Part shown: piece by piece, positions 1 to 5,227 of the stretch
How positions within the stretch are numbered: position 1 is the first letter of the stretch
How the letters are laid out: each line of letters opens with the position of its first letter
Notes under the pieces: model-generated
What the model saw: the letters and a program-made list of their open reading frames with translations, nothing else
Databases searched by the model: none
Told to the model about the DNA's origin: nothing
Made by a program: the position numbers and the translations under genes
From: Sphingomonas sp. LY54
GTDB lineage: Bacteria > Pseudomonadota > Alphaproteobacteria > Sphingomonadales > Sphingomonadaceae
Length of the DNA: 64,000 bases
Assembly (NCBI RefSeq): GCF_035594035.1
Contig: NZ_CP141588.1
Location: 1,116,001 to 1,180,000, forward strand
Direction of reading: 5' to 3'

Positions 1-50
1 GGTGGGCATGCAACAAAATAGATCAGTTCCGTTCTAGGGGTGCAACAGTT

Positions 51-75
51 GAAACCCCCTGCAACTCAAGGCGTT
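51..75 (+). promoter_or_regulatory. Candidate sigma-EcfG promoter of the second NepR-like gene
   Basis: GAAAC at 51-55, a 16-bp spacer, and CGTT at 72-75. This matches the EcfG consensus GGAAC-N16/17-CGTT with one mismatch in the -35. The start codon of the NepR-like gene follows 38 bp later. The match and spacing are seen directly; use by EcfG is inferred. Confidence 0.5.
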
Positions 76-113
76 CTATAGGCGTGAATACGCTCAACCC
101 TAGAAAAGAAGCG

Positions 114-263
114 ATGATGAAAGCTTCCCAGCGGCGCTTCGTGAAGGTGGCGCCGCCCACCGTTCACGCCGGTGTCGGCAACGCGTTGCGCGAGGCGTTT
201 GCGATGGACGGCGAAGCCCGTTCGCTCGACAGGTTCGAGGATCTGCTGGCCAGGCTCGACTGA
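114..263 (+). CDS. Second NepR-like anti-sigma factor (49 aa)
   Basis: A 49-residue ORF starting with two adjacent ATGs. Its C-terminal half (VGNALREAF at residues 21-29, then DRFEDLLARLD at the end) aligns with the two helices of the NepR anti-sigma family and with the NepR encoded at 2323-2529 (VGSALRSVY ... MLDLLGKLG). NepR proteins sequester EcfG and release it when phosphorylated PhyR binds them. The gene converges on ecfG, with only 7 bp between the two stop codons, and has an EcfG-like promoter 38 bp upstream. It lacks the PVPD-type linker seen in many NepRs. It may be a feedback inhibitor, or may bind another sigma factor or another PhyR-like partner. The similarity is seen by eye in a very short protein, so the family call is moderate. 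Confidence 0.7.
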   Translation: MMKASQRRFVKVAPPTVHAGVGNALREAFAMDGEARSLDRFEDLLARLD

Positions 264-270
264 GCCGCCA

Positions 271-924
271 TCACTTCCCGGCAGGGTCGCGATCGCGGCT
301 CAGTTCGTCCACTTCACCCATAATCGTCTGCAGCGCGGTCTTGTTGGTGTCGGTCACGTGCTCGCGCCGCGACGGCAGCTTGCCCTCGGCGAGCAGGTTT
401 TCGAGCGCGACGCGGCCGCGGGCGACGCGGCTCTTGATCGTGCCGACCGCGCAGCCGCAGATTTCGGCCGCTTCTTCATAGGCGAACCCGCCGGCACCGA
501 CCAGGATCAGCGCCTCGCGCTGCGGCTGCGGCAGGTGCATCAGCGCCCGCTGCATATCGCCCAACTCGACGTGGCGGTCCTGGCTCGCCGGCGCGGCGAG
601 CAACTTCGAGGCGGTGAGTTCGTCCCACTCACCCTTGAAGCGCGCACGGCGCATCTGGCTGAGGAAGAGGTTGCGCAGGATGATGAAGGTCCAGGCGCGC
701 ATGTTGGTGCCCGCCTGGAAGCGCTTGCGCGCCGCCCACGCCTTGAGCAGGGTTTCCTGGACGAGGTCGTCGGCGAGGTCGCGGCTACCCGAGAGCGAGC
801 GGCCGAATGCGCGCAGATGCGGGATCACTTGCGCAAGCTGGTCCTTGAACTCGTCGTCCGGGAGCGGCACCGGCTCGCTCCGGACTTCCTCTCCGTCGAT
901 CAACGCTGGCTGTTCGCCCGCCAT
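271..924 (-). CDS. ecfG: ECF sigma factor EcfG, general stress response
   Basis: RNA polymerase sigma factor of the EcfG (ECF15) group, the output of the alphaproteobacterial general stress response. Region 2 is at about residues 30-100 (LADDLVQETLLKAW, then an ILRNLFLSQMRR segment) and region 4 at about 130-185 (LPQPQREALILVGAGGFAYEEAA ... GTIKSRVARGR, the helix-turn-helix that reads the -35). I chose the ATG at 924 because AGGGG precedes it at a suitable distance and it gives 217 residues. The ATG at 963 would add 13 residues that fall inside a hairpin-rich leader. It lies downstream of a small membrane-protein gene, and the pair sits behind a perfect EcfG promoter match, implying autoregulation. 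Confidence 0.93.
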   Translation of the reverse strand: MAGEQPALIDGEEVRSEPVPLPDDEFKDQLAQVIPHLRAFGRSLSGSRDLADDLVQETLLKAWAARKRFQAGTNMRAWTFIILRNLFLSQMRRARFKGEWDELTASKLLAAPASQDRHVELGDMQRALMHLPQPQREALILVGAGGFAYEEAAEICGCAVGTIKSRVARGRVALENLLAEGKLPSRREHVTDTNKTALQTIMGEVDELSRDRDPAGK

Positions 925-965
925 CAAGCCGCCCCTAATAAGAAATTCGTGGATTGGACGCATGC

Positions 966-987
966 GGCCGGGCTTCTATGCCCGGCC
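966..987. other. Perfect hairpin in the ecfG leader
   Basis: GGCCGGGC (966-973), a 6-nt loop, then GCCCGGCC (980-987): a perfect 8-bp GC stem. It lies between the stop of the 45-aa membrane-protein gene and the ecfG start at 924. There is no T-run on either side, so it is not a classical intrinsic terminator. It could attenuate or stabilise the ecfG message. Confidence 0.6.
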
Positions 988-1014
988 ACGATATTATTTC
1001 GGGAATGTAAGAGC

Positions 1015-1152
1015 TTACTGCCAGACCAACAACAGAAGACCGAAAATAATCACCACCAGCACGAGCGAGATACCCAAGATGTAGCGCGTCATGTGGGGCG
1101 TGGTGCCCTGACGTGCCTCTGTCGTGCCGATATGCTGTTCCGGTTCGTCCAT
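1015..1152 (-). CDS. Small single-pass membrane protein between phyR and ecfG (45 aa)
   Basis: A 45-residue ORF: a polar N-terminus (MDEPEQHIGTTEARQ) and then one hydrophobic segment at about residues 25-44 ending LLLLVWQ, so an N-in or N-out single-pass membrane peptide. AAGGA lies about 13 bp upstream of the ATG, and an exact GGAAC-N16-CGTT promoter lies 40 bp upstream, so it is probably the first gene of the ecfG transcript. It is too short for routine gene finders. I recognise no family. A membrane tether or modulator of the stress response is possible but not shown. Confidence 0.7.
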   Translation of the reverse strand: MDEPEQHIGTTEARQGTTPHMTRYILGISLVLVVIIFGLLLLVWQ

Positions 1153-1191
1153 GGGCTAAGCCGCTTCCTTCTGAAACTCATTCAGACGGCT

Positions 1192-1216
1192 AACGCCCGC
1201 TGGCAGCAGCGGTTCC
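1192..1216 (-). promoter_or_regulatory. Perfect sigma-EcfG promoter upstream of the small ORF and ecfG
   Basis: On the minus strand: GGAAC (1216-1212), a 16-bp spacer, CGTT (1195-1192). This is an exact match to the consensus. The predicted transcript start is near 1185, about 33 bp before the ATG at 1152. It implies that EcfG drives its own gene as a positive loop. Confidence 0.8.
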
Positions 1217-1225
1217 CTGAATTGC

Positions 1226-2020
1226 TTACGCCGCCGGAACGGTAGCGGTGTCGAAAAACAGGGCTTGGGCGATCGCGGCCTTCACGGTCGAACGCTGGAA
1301 CGGCTTGGTGATCAGGAAGGTCGGCTCCGGCCGCTCGCCCGTCAGCAGACGCTCGGGGAAAGCGGTGATGAAGATGACCGGCACCTGAAATTCCTGCAGG
1401 ATGTCCTTCACCGCATCGATGCCCGAACTGTCGTCGGCAAGCTGGATGTCGGCCAGCACGAGGCCGGGCCGGCGCGCCAGCGCCTGGGACACCGCTTCGT
1501 CGCGGGTCACGGCCACGCCCGTGACATTGTGGCCGAGGTCGCGAACGATCGTCTCGATGTCCATCGCAATAATCGGCTCATCCTCAATGATCAGCACTTC
1601 GGCGCGGGTCTGGCGCTCGATCTCGGCGAGCGCTTCGGCGACGAGATTGTCCACCTCTTCGGCGCTGGCGCCGATCAGGAAGCCGGCGTCCTCGGGCGTG
1701 AAACCTTCCATCGCGGTAAGAAGCAAAGCCTGGCGCGACAGCGGCGTGATCCGGGCGAGACGCTTCTGGGCGATGCCCTCCGCGTCGTGAAGATCAACGT
1801 TGGTGTCTTCCTCGATATTGCTCGACGACCAGATGGCGTGGAAGGTGCGGTAGAGACCGAGCCGGGGATCGACGTCGCGCGGGAAGTCGGCCGGCGCGGC
1901 CACGATCGCCTCCAGCGTGGCCCGGACATAATTGTCACCGTGGCTTTGGCTGCCGGTGAGAGCGCGGGCATAGCGCCGCAGAAAAGGAAGGTGGGGCGCG
2001 AGGTCCTGACCGAGCGACAT
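1226..2020 (-). CDS. phyR: PhyR anti-anti-sigma response regulator
   Basis: Stress-response regulator of 264 residues. The N-terminal sigma-like domain (about 1-130) mimics EcfG: LPFLRRYARALTGSQ, then ITPLSRQALLLTAMEGF and a degenerate region 4. The C-terminal receiver domain (about 140-264) has the acidic pair in IIEDEP, the phosphoacceptor Asp191 in LVLADIQL and the conserved Lys in LITKPF. When phosphorylated, PhyR binds NepR and frees EcfG. The start at 2020 is set by GGAG at about 2025-2030 and by the family length; the open frame continues upstream to 2164 without homology. It is divergent from nepR and phyP. Confidence 0.95.
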   Translation of the reverse strand: MSLGQDLAPHLPFLRRYARALTGSQSHGDNYVRATLEAIVAAPADFPRDVDPRLGLYRTFHAIWSSSNIEEDTNVDLHDAEGIAQKRLARITPLSRQALLLTAMEGFTPEDAGFLIGASAEEVDNLVAEALAEIERQTRAEVLIIEDEPIIAMDIETIVRDLGHNVTGVAVTRDEAVSQALARRPGLVLADIQLADDSSGIDAVKDILQEFQVPVIFITAFPERLLTGERPEPTFLITKPFQRSTVKAAIAQALFFDTATVPAA

Positions 2021-2156
2021 GGGCGTTACGACTCCTACGGTAGAATTAATGCGGTGTTGTGATGACCAGCCCCGCGCAATGCAACCCCGCCGGAACGGCG
2101 TGCTGCGGACGCAGAACGTGCAGGAGTGAACGGCCCGCCCGCTGCTCCCGATGTGT

Positions 2157-2183
2157 GGAACCATTAAGCGACTTTTTTGTTTC
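2157..2183. promoter_or_regulatory. Divergent EcfG-like promoter pair between phyR and nepR
   Basis: Plus strand: GGAAC (2157-2161), N16, TGTT (2178-2181), one mismatch to consensus and directed at nepR. Minus strand: GAAAC (2183-2179), N16, GGTT (2162-2159), two mismatches and directed at phyR. The two reads overlap because the outer boxes form an imperfect palindrome (GGAACC ... GTTTCC). Leaders would be about 130 nt to each gene. The sequence match is seen; function is inferred. Confidence 0.5.
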
Positions 2184-2322
2184 CATGCCCACGCAGGCCG
2201 CTATGACGGTTCCTGTGCACGTGGGGTCTGTTCGGGGTTGATCGGCAGTAAAGTCGCTCGGCGGACAGGCATTTTTTGTTCGAAAACGCGGGCGCGGCGA
2301 CGGCCGTGAGGGGTAAACCGAA

Positions 2323-2529
2323 TTGACCTTTGCTAGTGAAAAGGATGGCGACCGCCGGCGCAAATCCGATCCCGTCTCCGACGTTGATAGTTCCATGCAG
2401 AAGCCACGCTCCTCGAAGCGAGCGAACGGGAATCCCGAAGTGGGATCGGCGCTGCGCTCCGTCTATCAGCGCACGATCGACGAAGACATTCCCCCCGAGA
2501 TGCTCGACCTGCTCGGAAAGCTTGGTTAA
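2323..2529 (+). CDS. nepR: NepR anti-sigma factor
   Basis: Canonical NepR: the conserved core is at the C-terminus (VGSALRSVYQRTIDEDIP, then PEMLDLLGKLG), preceded by a basic, disordered tail. It holds EcfG inactive until phospho-PhyR binds it. I chose the TTG at 2323 (68 aa) because GAGGGG sits 9 nt upstream. The in-frame ATG at 2395 (44 aa) has no Shine-Dalgarno and would leave an unusually short protein. The phyP-like kinase gene begins 27 bp downstream, so the two form an operon divergent from phyR. Confidence 0.9.
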   Translation: MTFASEKDGDRRRKSDPVSDVDSSMQKPRSSKRANGNPEVGSALRSVYQRTIDEDIPPEMLDLLGKLG

Positions 2530-2556
2530 CCGCGCGGCGTCCGGTACGAGCCGGCC

Positions 2557-4131
2557 ATGAGCCGCGACGACGCTAGCTGGTTTGCAACGCGCATCGGACG
2601 CCTCTCCACGGGCGTGAAGATGCTGCTCATCCTCAGTCTGGGCCTTTTCCCGCTCGGGCTGATTGCTATCCTCGCCTCGATCGAGAGCGCCCGCGACGGC
2701 CGCGAACGCCGCACCGAACAGACCCTGACCCGCCTCGAGATCAAGGCGGACAGCATCGAGACCCTGCTGTCCCACAGCGCCGCGACAGTGCGCGCGGCGA
2801 GCGGCGCGATCTCGCTCTCACCCGCCGATCCAGTTGTCTGCCGCAATACGCTCCAGCGGCTCGCTCGCGGCGAAGCGCGGCGAGCCCGTTACGCGCTTTA
2901 TGGTGAAGACGGTGGGTTGCGTTGCTCAACCCCCGGCTTCGCACCGCCGCCGTTCCCGCGCGTGGCAGCGCAGGATGCCATCGCCCAAATCACTCCGAAC
3001 GGCGAAAAGCTGCATTACGTGTTGTTCGGTACGAACGGTCGGATCGAGGGAGCCGCCGAATTCAGCCGCGCAAGCCTCGCCGACCTGACCCTCATCCCGG
3101 GAACGGCGGACAATTTCGATCTTGAACTGGTTCAGGGTCAAAGGCGCATGATGCTGCGCGACGGCTATGAGCCGGGGACCTTGGTTGAAACCGTGCGCGG
3201 GTCGAAGGTAATCGCACAGGGCACGTTGCAATTGCGCATCGTCTTGGGCGCGCCGCCCGTCAATGCGCTCGATGCGCTCATCGTCCTGATGCCGGTGATG
3301 ATGTGGATCTTCGCGGCCATCATCGGCTGGATTATCGTCGATCGCCTTCTCCTGCGTCCGCTGGTGCGGATGCAGCGCGCGGTCGCTGCCTACCAGCCCG
3401 GCGACGAGCATCTCGACCTGCCGACCTTGTCGACGCCGGCGCGCGAAATCAGCGACCTCGGCCGCGCCTTCGACCAGGTTACGCAGACCGTGGCCCGCCA
3501 CGAGGCCGAACTCGAGGCCGCCGTAGAGCGCCAGACCAAGCTCGTCCGCGAGGTCCACCATCGCGTGAAGAACAACCTCCAGGTGGTCGCCTCCTTGCTC
3601 AACCTCCACGCGCGCGGCGCCGCCAACGAGGAGGTCTCGGCCGCTTATGCGTCGATCCAGCGGCGCGTGGACGCGCTCGCGGTCGTCCATCGCAATCATT
3701 ATGCAGAGCTCGAGGAAAATCGCGGGGTGGCCGTGCGCTCGCTGATTTCGGAGCTCGGCGCCAACCTGCGCGGCACCGCCCCCCCGTCGGCGGCGCATAT
3801 GACGATCCGTCTCGACGTCGAGCCTTATTATGTGACCCAGGACGTGGCCGTATCGGTGGCGTTCCTGATCACCGAGATCGTCGAGTTCGCGATGTTCTGC
3901 GGCGCCAAGGCCGTCACCATTTCCCTGGACGGGGAAAATGATACGGGCGCGACGCTCAGGGTGGAGTCGGAGAGCCTGAAGGGCGGGGTGCCCTGCGACG
4001 AGAAGCTCACAGAGCGCTTTGACCGCATCGTCACCGGCCTGTCGCGCCAGCTCCGCTCGACGCTCGAACGCGACACCGACGAGGGCCGCTATTCGGTGCG
4101 GATCTCGGTTCTGGAAAAGGCCGAGCGCTAG
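2557..4131 (+). CDS. phyP: PhyP-like membrane sensor histidine kinase / PhyR phosphatase
   Basis: A 524-residue membrane protein: TM1 at about 24-45, a periplasmic sensor region, TM2 at about 245-268, a HAMP-like segment, then a HisKA_2-type dimerisation domain with His335 in HHRVKNNLQVV. The C-terminal ATPase region is degenerate. Where an ELVTNAL-type N-box is expected it reads ITEIVEFAM, with no Asn, and no clear G-boxes follow. This fits PhyP of Sphingomonas, a negative regulator at the phyR locus thought to dephosphorylate PhyR, better than an active kinase. It is the second gene of the nepR operon. The assignment rests on domain order, locus position and the missing Asn. Confidence 0.85.
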   Translation: MSRDDASWFATRIGRLSTGVKMLLILSLGLFPLGLIAILASIESARDGRERRTEQTLTRLEIKADSIETLLSHSAATVRAASGAISLSPADPVVCRNTLQRLARGEARRARYALYGEDGGLRCSTPGFAPPPFPRVAAQDAIAQITPNGEKLHYVLFGTNGRIEGAAEFSRASLADLTLIPGTADNFDLELVQGQRRMMLRDGYEPGTLVETVRGSKVIAQGTLQLRIVLGAPPVNALDALIVLMPVMMWIFAAIIGWIIVDRLLLRPLVRMQRAVAAYQPGDEHLDLPTLSTPAREISDLGRAFDQVTQTVARHEAELEAAVERQTKLVREVHHRVKNNLQVVASLLNLHARGAANEEVSAAYASIQRRVDALAVVHRNHYAELEENRGVAVRSLISELGANLRGTAPPSAAHMTIRLDVEPYYVTQDVAVSVAFLITEIVEFAMFCGAKAVTISLDGENDTGATLRVESESLKGGVPCDEKLTERFDRIVTGLSRQLRSTLERDTDEGRYSVRISVLEKAER

Positions 4132-4140
4132 GCCCGCGCC

Positions 4141-4326
4141 TCAGCCGGTGCGATCGTCGCGGCTCTTCTCATCGGAATAAGGCGGGCGCCCGACATTCTC
4201 CTGGCGGGCGCGTTCCAGGTCTCCGCCGGCCTGATCCAGAGCCGCCGCAACGTCGGTGTTGCGCTCCCCGTCCTCATGCACGCCGTCAATATCGGAATGT
4301 GGCGGCGTCTTCGGTGGTTTGCTCAT
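4141..4326 (-). CDS. Small hydrophilic protein of unknown function (61 aa)
   Basis: A 61-residue polar, probably disordered protein (MSKPPKTPPHSDIDGVHEDG ...) with a good AAGGAG site before the ATG at 4326; the frame's upstream extension to 4395 has no ribosome site. It converges on phyP with 9 bp between the stops. I recognise no domain. Its position at the edge of the stress locus suggests, but does not show, a stress-related role. Confidence 0.65.
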   Translation of the reverse strand: MSKPPKTPPHSDIDGVHEDGERNTDVAAALDQAGGDLERARQENVGRPPYSDEKSRDDRTG

Positions 4327-4432
4327 GTCATGCTCCTTTGGAGCCACAACCGGTGGCGGCGCGGCTCGGTTGCCTCCCCGGCTGTGGCGGTTCAACTTTC
4401 TCGCGCTTTCGGCAAAATTTTTGAGCGCTGCG

Positions 4433-4457
4433 GGAACCCGGTTCGACCTGCCACGTT
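4433..4457 (+). promoter_or_regulatory. Perfect sigma-EcfG promoter with no ORF immediately downstream
   Basis: GGAAC (4433-4437), N16, CGTT (4454-4457): an exact consensus match, oriented rightward. The nearest start codon downstream is 270 bp away, but two strong hairpins follow at once. It is best explained as the promoter of a small RNA. Confidence 0.75.
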
Positions 4458-4463
4458 CTGCTA

Positions 4464-4565
4464 TTCGGATAGTGACCTTTTGCCCCCCCGCTCTCGCTAT
4501 CCAGAAAATGAGCCCGGACGCGCCAACCTCCCCCCCCCGGTGGCGCCTCCGGGCTCAACATTTTT
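4464..4565 (+). ncRNA. Candidate EcfG-dependent small RNA with two C-rich hairpin loops (GsrN-like)
   Basis: Starting 6-8 nt after a perfect EcfG -10 box, the sequence can fold into two hairpins. Hairpin 1 pairs 4467-4475 (GGATAGTGA) with 4494-4502 over 9 bp including one G-U, leaving an 18-nt loop with seven Cs at 4483-4489. Hairpin 2 pairs 4510-4518 with 4548-4556 (9 bp, GAGCCCGGA/TCCGGGCTC) and, past a C-C mismatch, 4520-4525 with 4541-4546 (GCGCCA/TGGCGC). Its loop has CCTCC at 4527-4531 inside a run of nine Cs. TTTTT follows at 4561-4565. Promoter, about 100-nt size and CCUCC-type loops are the features of GsrN, the Caulobacter stress sRNA that pairs with G-rich mRNA leaders. No similarity search was possible, so the GsrN link is by architecture. 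Confidence 0.65.
4510..4565 (+). terminator. Intrinsic terminator of the candidate sRNA
   Basis: A 9-bp plus 6-bp stem (4510-4525 with 4541-4556) with one mismatch, followed after AACA by TTTTT at 4561-4565. It would end transcription from the EcfG promoter at 4433-4457, about 160 bp before the next gene. Confidence 0.65.
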
Positions 4566-4727
4566 GGGCTTTCTCCGGATATTTCCGCTCCTTCGGCCCC
4601 TTCCCCACCTTCCCCTCACCGTTCTCCGCGCACTGCTCGTGACGCCAGTGGAACCAACCTTGCGTCCAGAGGATTTACCCTCGCACCTCGTAAGCCGAGC
4701 GGGCGTGTCGAGTTGAGGAGAAACATC
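4566..4727 (+). other. Intergenic stretch before the entericidin-like genes
   Basis: Together with the sRNA region this is a 400-bp gap without a protein gene. The part after the sRNA terminator is pyrimidine-rich on the plus strand. It holds GGAAC at 4650-4654, but no CGTT lies at 16-17 bp, so I do not call it an EcfG promoter. It must contain the promoter of the gene at 4728; none stands out. Confidence 0.3.
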
Positions 4728-4862
4728 ATGGTTCGTAAGATTATCGCCATCATCGCCATTTCGAGCAGCCTGACGCTGGCCGCTTGCAACACGGTCCGCG
4801 GCGCCGCCAATGACGTCCAGTCTGCCGGCGACTGCGTCGATGGCCGTGAGGGCAATTGCTGA
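4728..4862 (+). CDS. Entericidin-like small lipoprotein 1 (44 aa)
   Basis: A 44-residue protein: lipoprotein signal peptide with lipobox LAAC (Cys20), then NTVRGAANDVQSAG, typical of the entericidin EcnA/EcnB family of small envelope lipoproteins. GAGGAG lies 8 bp upstream of the ATG. The tail has two extra cysteines (DCVDGREGNC). It is a paralogue of the gene at 5039, with its own terminator. The family's exact role in alphaproteobacteria is unknown to me. Confidence 0.85.
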   Translation: MVRKIIAIIAISSSLTLAACNTVRGAANDVQSAGDCVDGREGNC

Positions 4863-4887
4863 TCGGGCTCGCACGAATTTGAAATTC

Positions 4888-4913
4888 AAGGCGCCGCCTT
4901 CGGGCGGCGCCTT
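4888..4913 (+). terminator. Terminator after entericidin-like gene 1
   Basis: A perfect 11-bp stem (AAGGCGCCGCC / GGCGGCGCCTT) closed by a TTCG tetraloop, 25 bp after the stop codon. The T-run is weak (TT then CGACC). Confidence 0.75.
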
Positions 4914-4961
4914 CGACCTGACATTGATCTCCCCATCAGCTTCGGTAGATCGTTACGCTGC

Positions 4962-4987
4962 GGAACACTTTCCGCGGCGGACGCATT
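4962..4987 (+). promoter_or_regulatory. Weak EcfG-like promoter upstream of entericidin-like gene 2
   Basis: GGAAC (4962-4966), N17, CATT (4984-4987): one mismatch in the -10, 51 bp before the ATG at 5039. It is plausible because the neighbouring locus is EcfG-controlled, but weak by itself. Confidence 0.35.
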
Positions 4988-5038
4988 TAATCGACGCCTG
5001 TAACCAACCCCGCCTGCCCCTATCTCGGGAGAGAAAAC

Positions 5039-5167
5039 ATGATCCGTAAGGCCCTCAACATCGCCCTCATCTCGGGCGCCCTCGTGACCCTCGTCGCCTG
5101 CAACACCGTCCGTGGCGCGGGCGAGGATCTCCAGTCGGCCAGCAACGCCGTCGACAACAAGATGTAA
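5039..5167 (+). CDS. Entericidin-like small lipoprotein 2 (42 aa)
   Basis: A 42-residue lipoprotein with lipobox LVAC (Cys21) followed by NTVRGAGEDLQSASNAVD, the entericidin EcnA/EcnB pattern. It shares NTVRGA and the following D/LQSA with the gene at 4728, so the two are a tandem duplication. A GGAGAG ribosome site lies just upstream. It lacks the extra C-terminal cysteines of its neighbour. Confidence 0.85.
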   Translation: MIRKALNIALISGALVTLVACNTVRGAGEDLQSASNAVDNKM

Positions 5168-5189
5168 GCCAATCCGGCTCGCCGGAAAG

Positions 5190-5222
5190 AAGGCGCCGTC
5201 CCCTTGGGGGCGGCGCCTTTTT
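5190..5222 (+). terminator. Terminator after entericidin-like gene 2
   Basis: AAGGCGCCGTCCCC pairs with GGGGGCGGCGCCTT (one G-U) and is followed by a T-run. It lies between convergent genes and ends just before the phospholipase D stop at 5228. Confidence 0.85.
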
Positions 5223-5227
5223 CGTGG

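Noticed and set aside
4645..4675. GGAAC at 4650 as an EcfG promoter for the first entericidin-like gene
   Set aside because: The position 16-17 bp downstream reads GGAT, not CGTT, so the match is only half a promoter.
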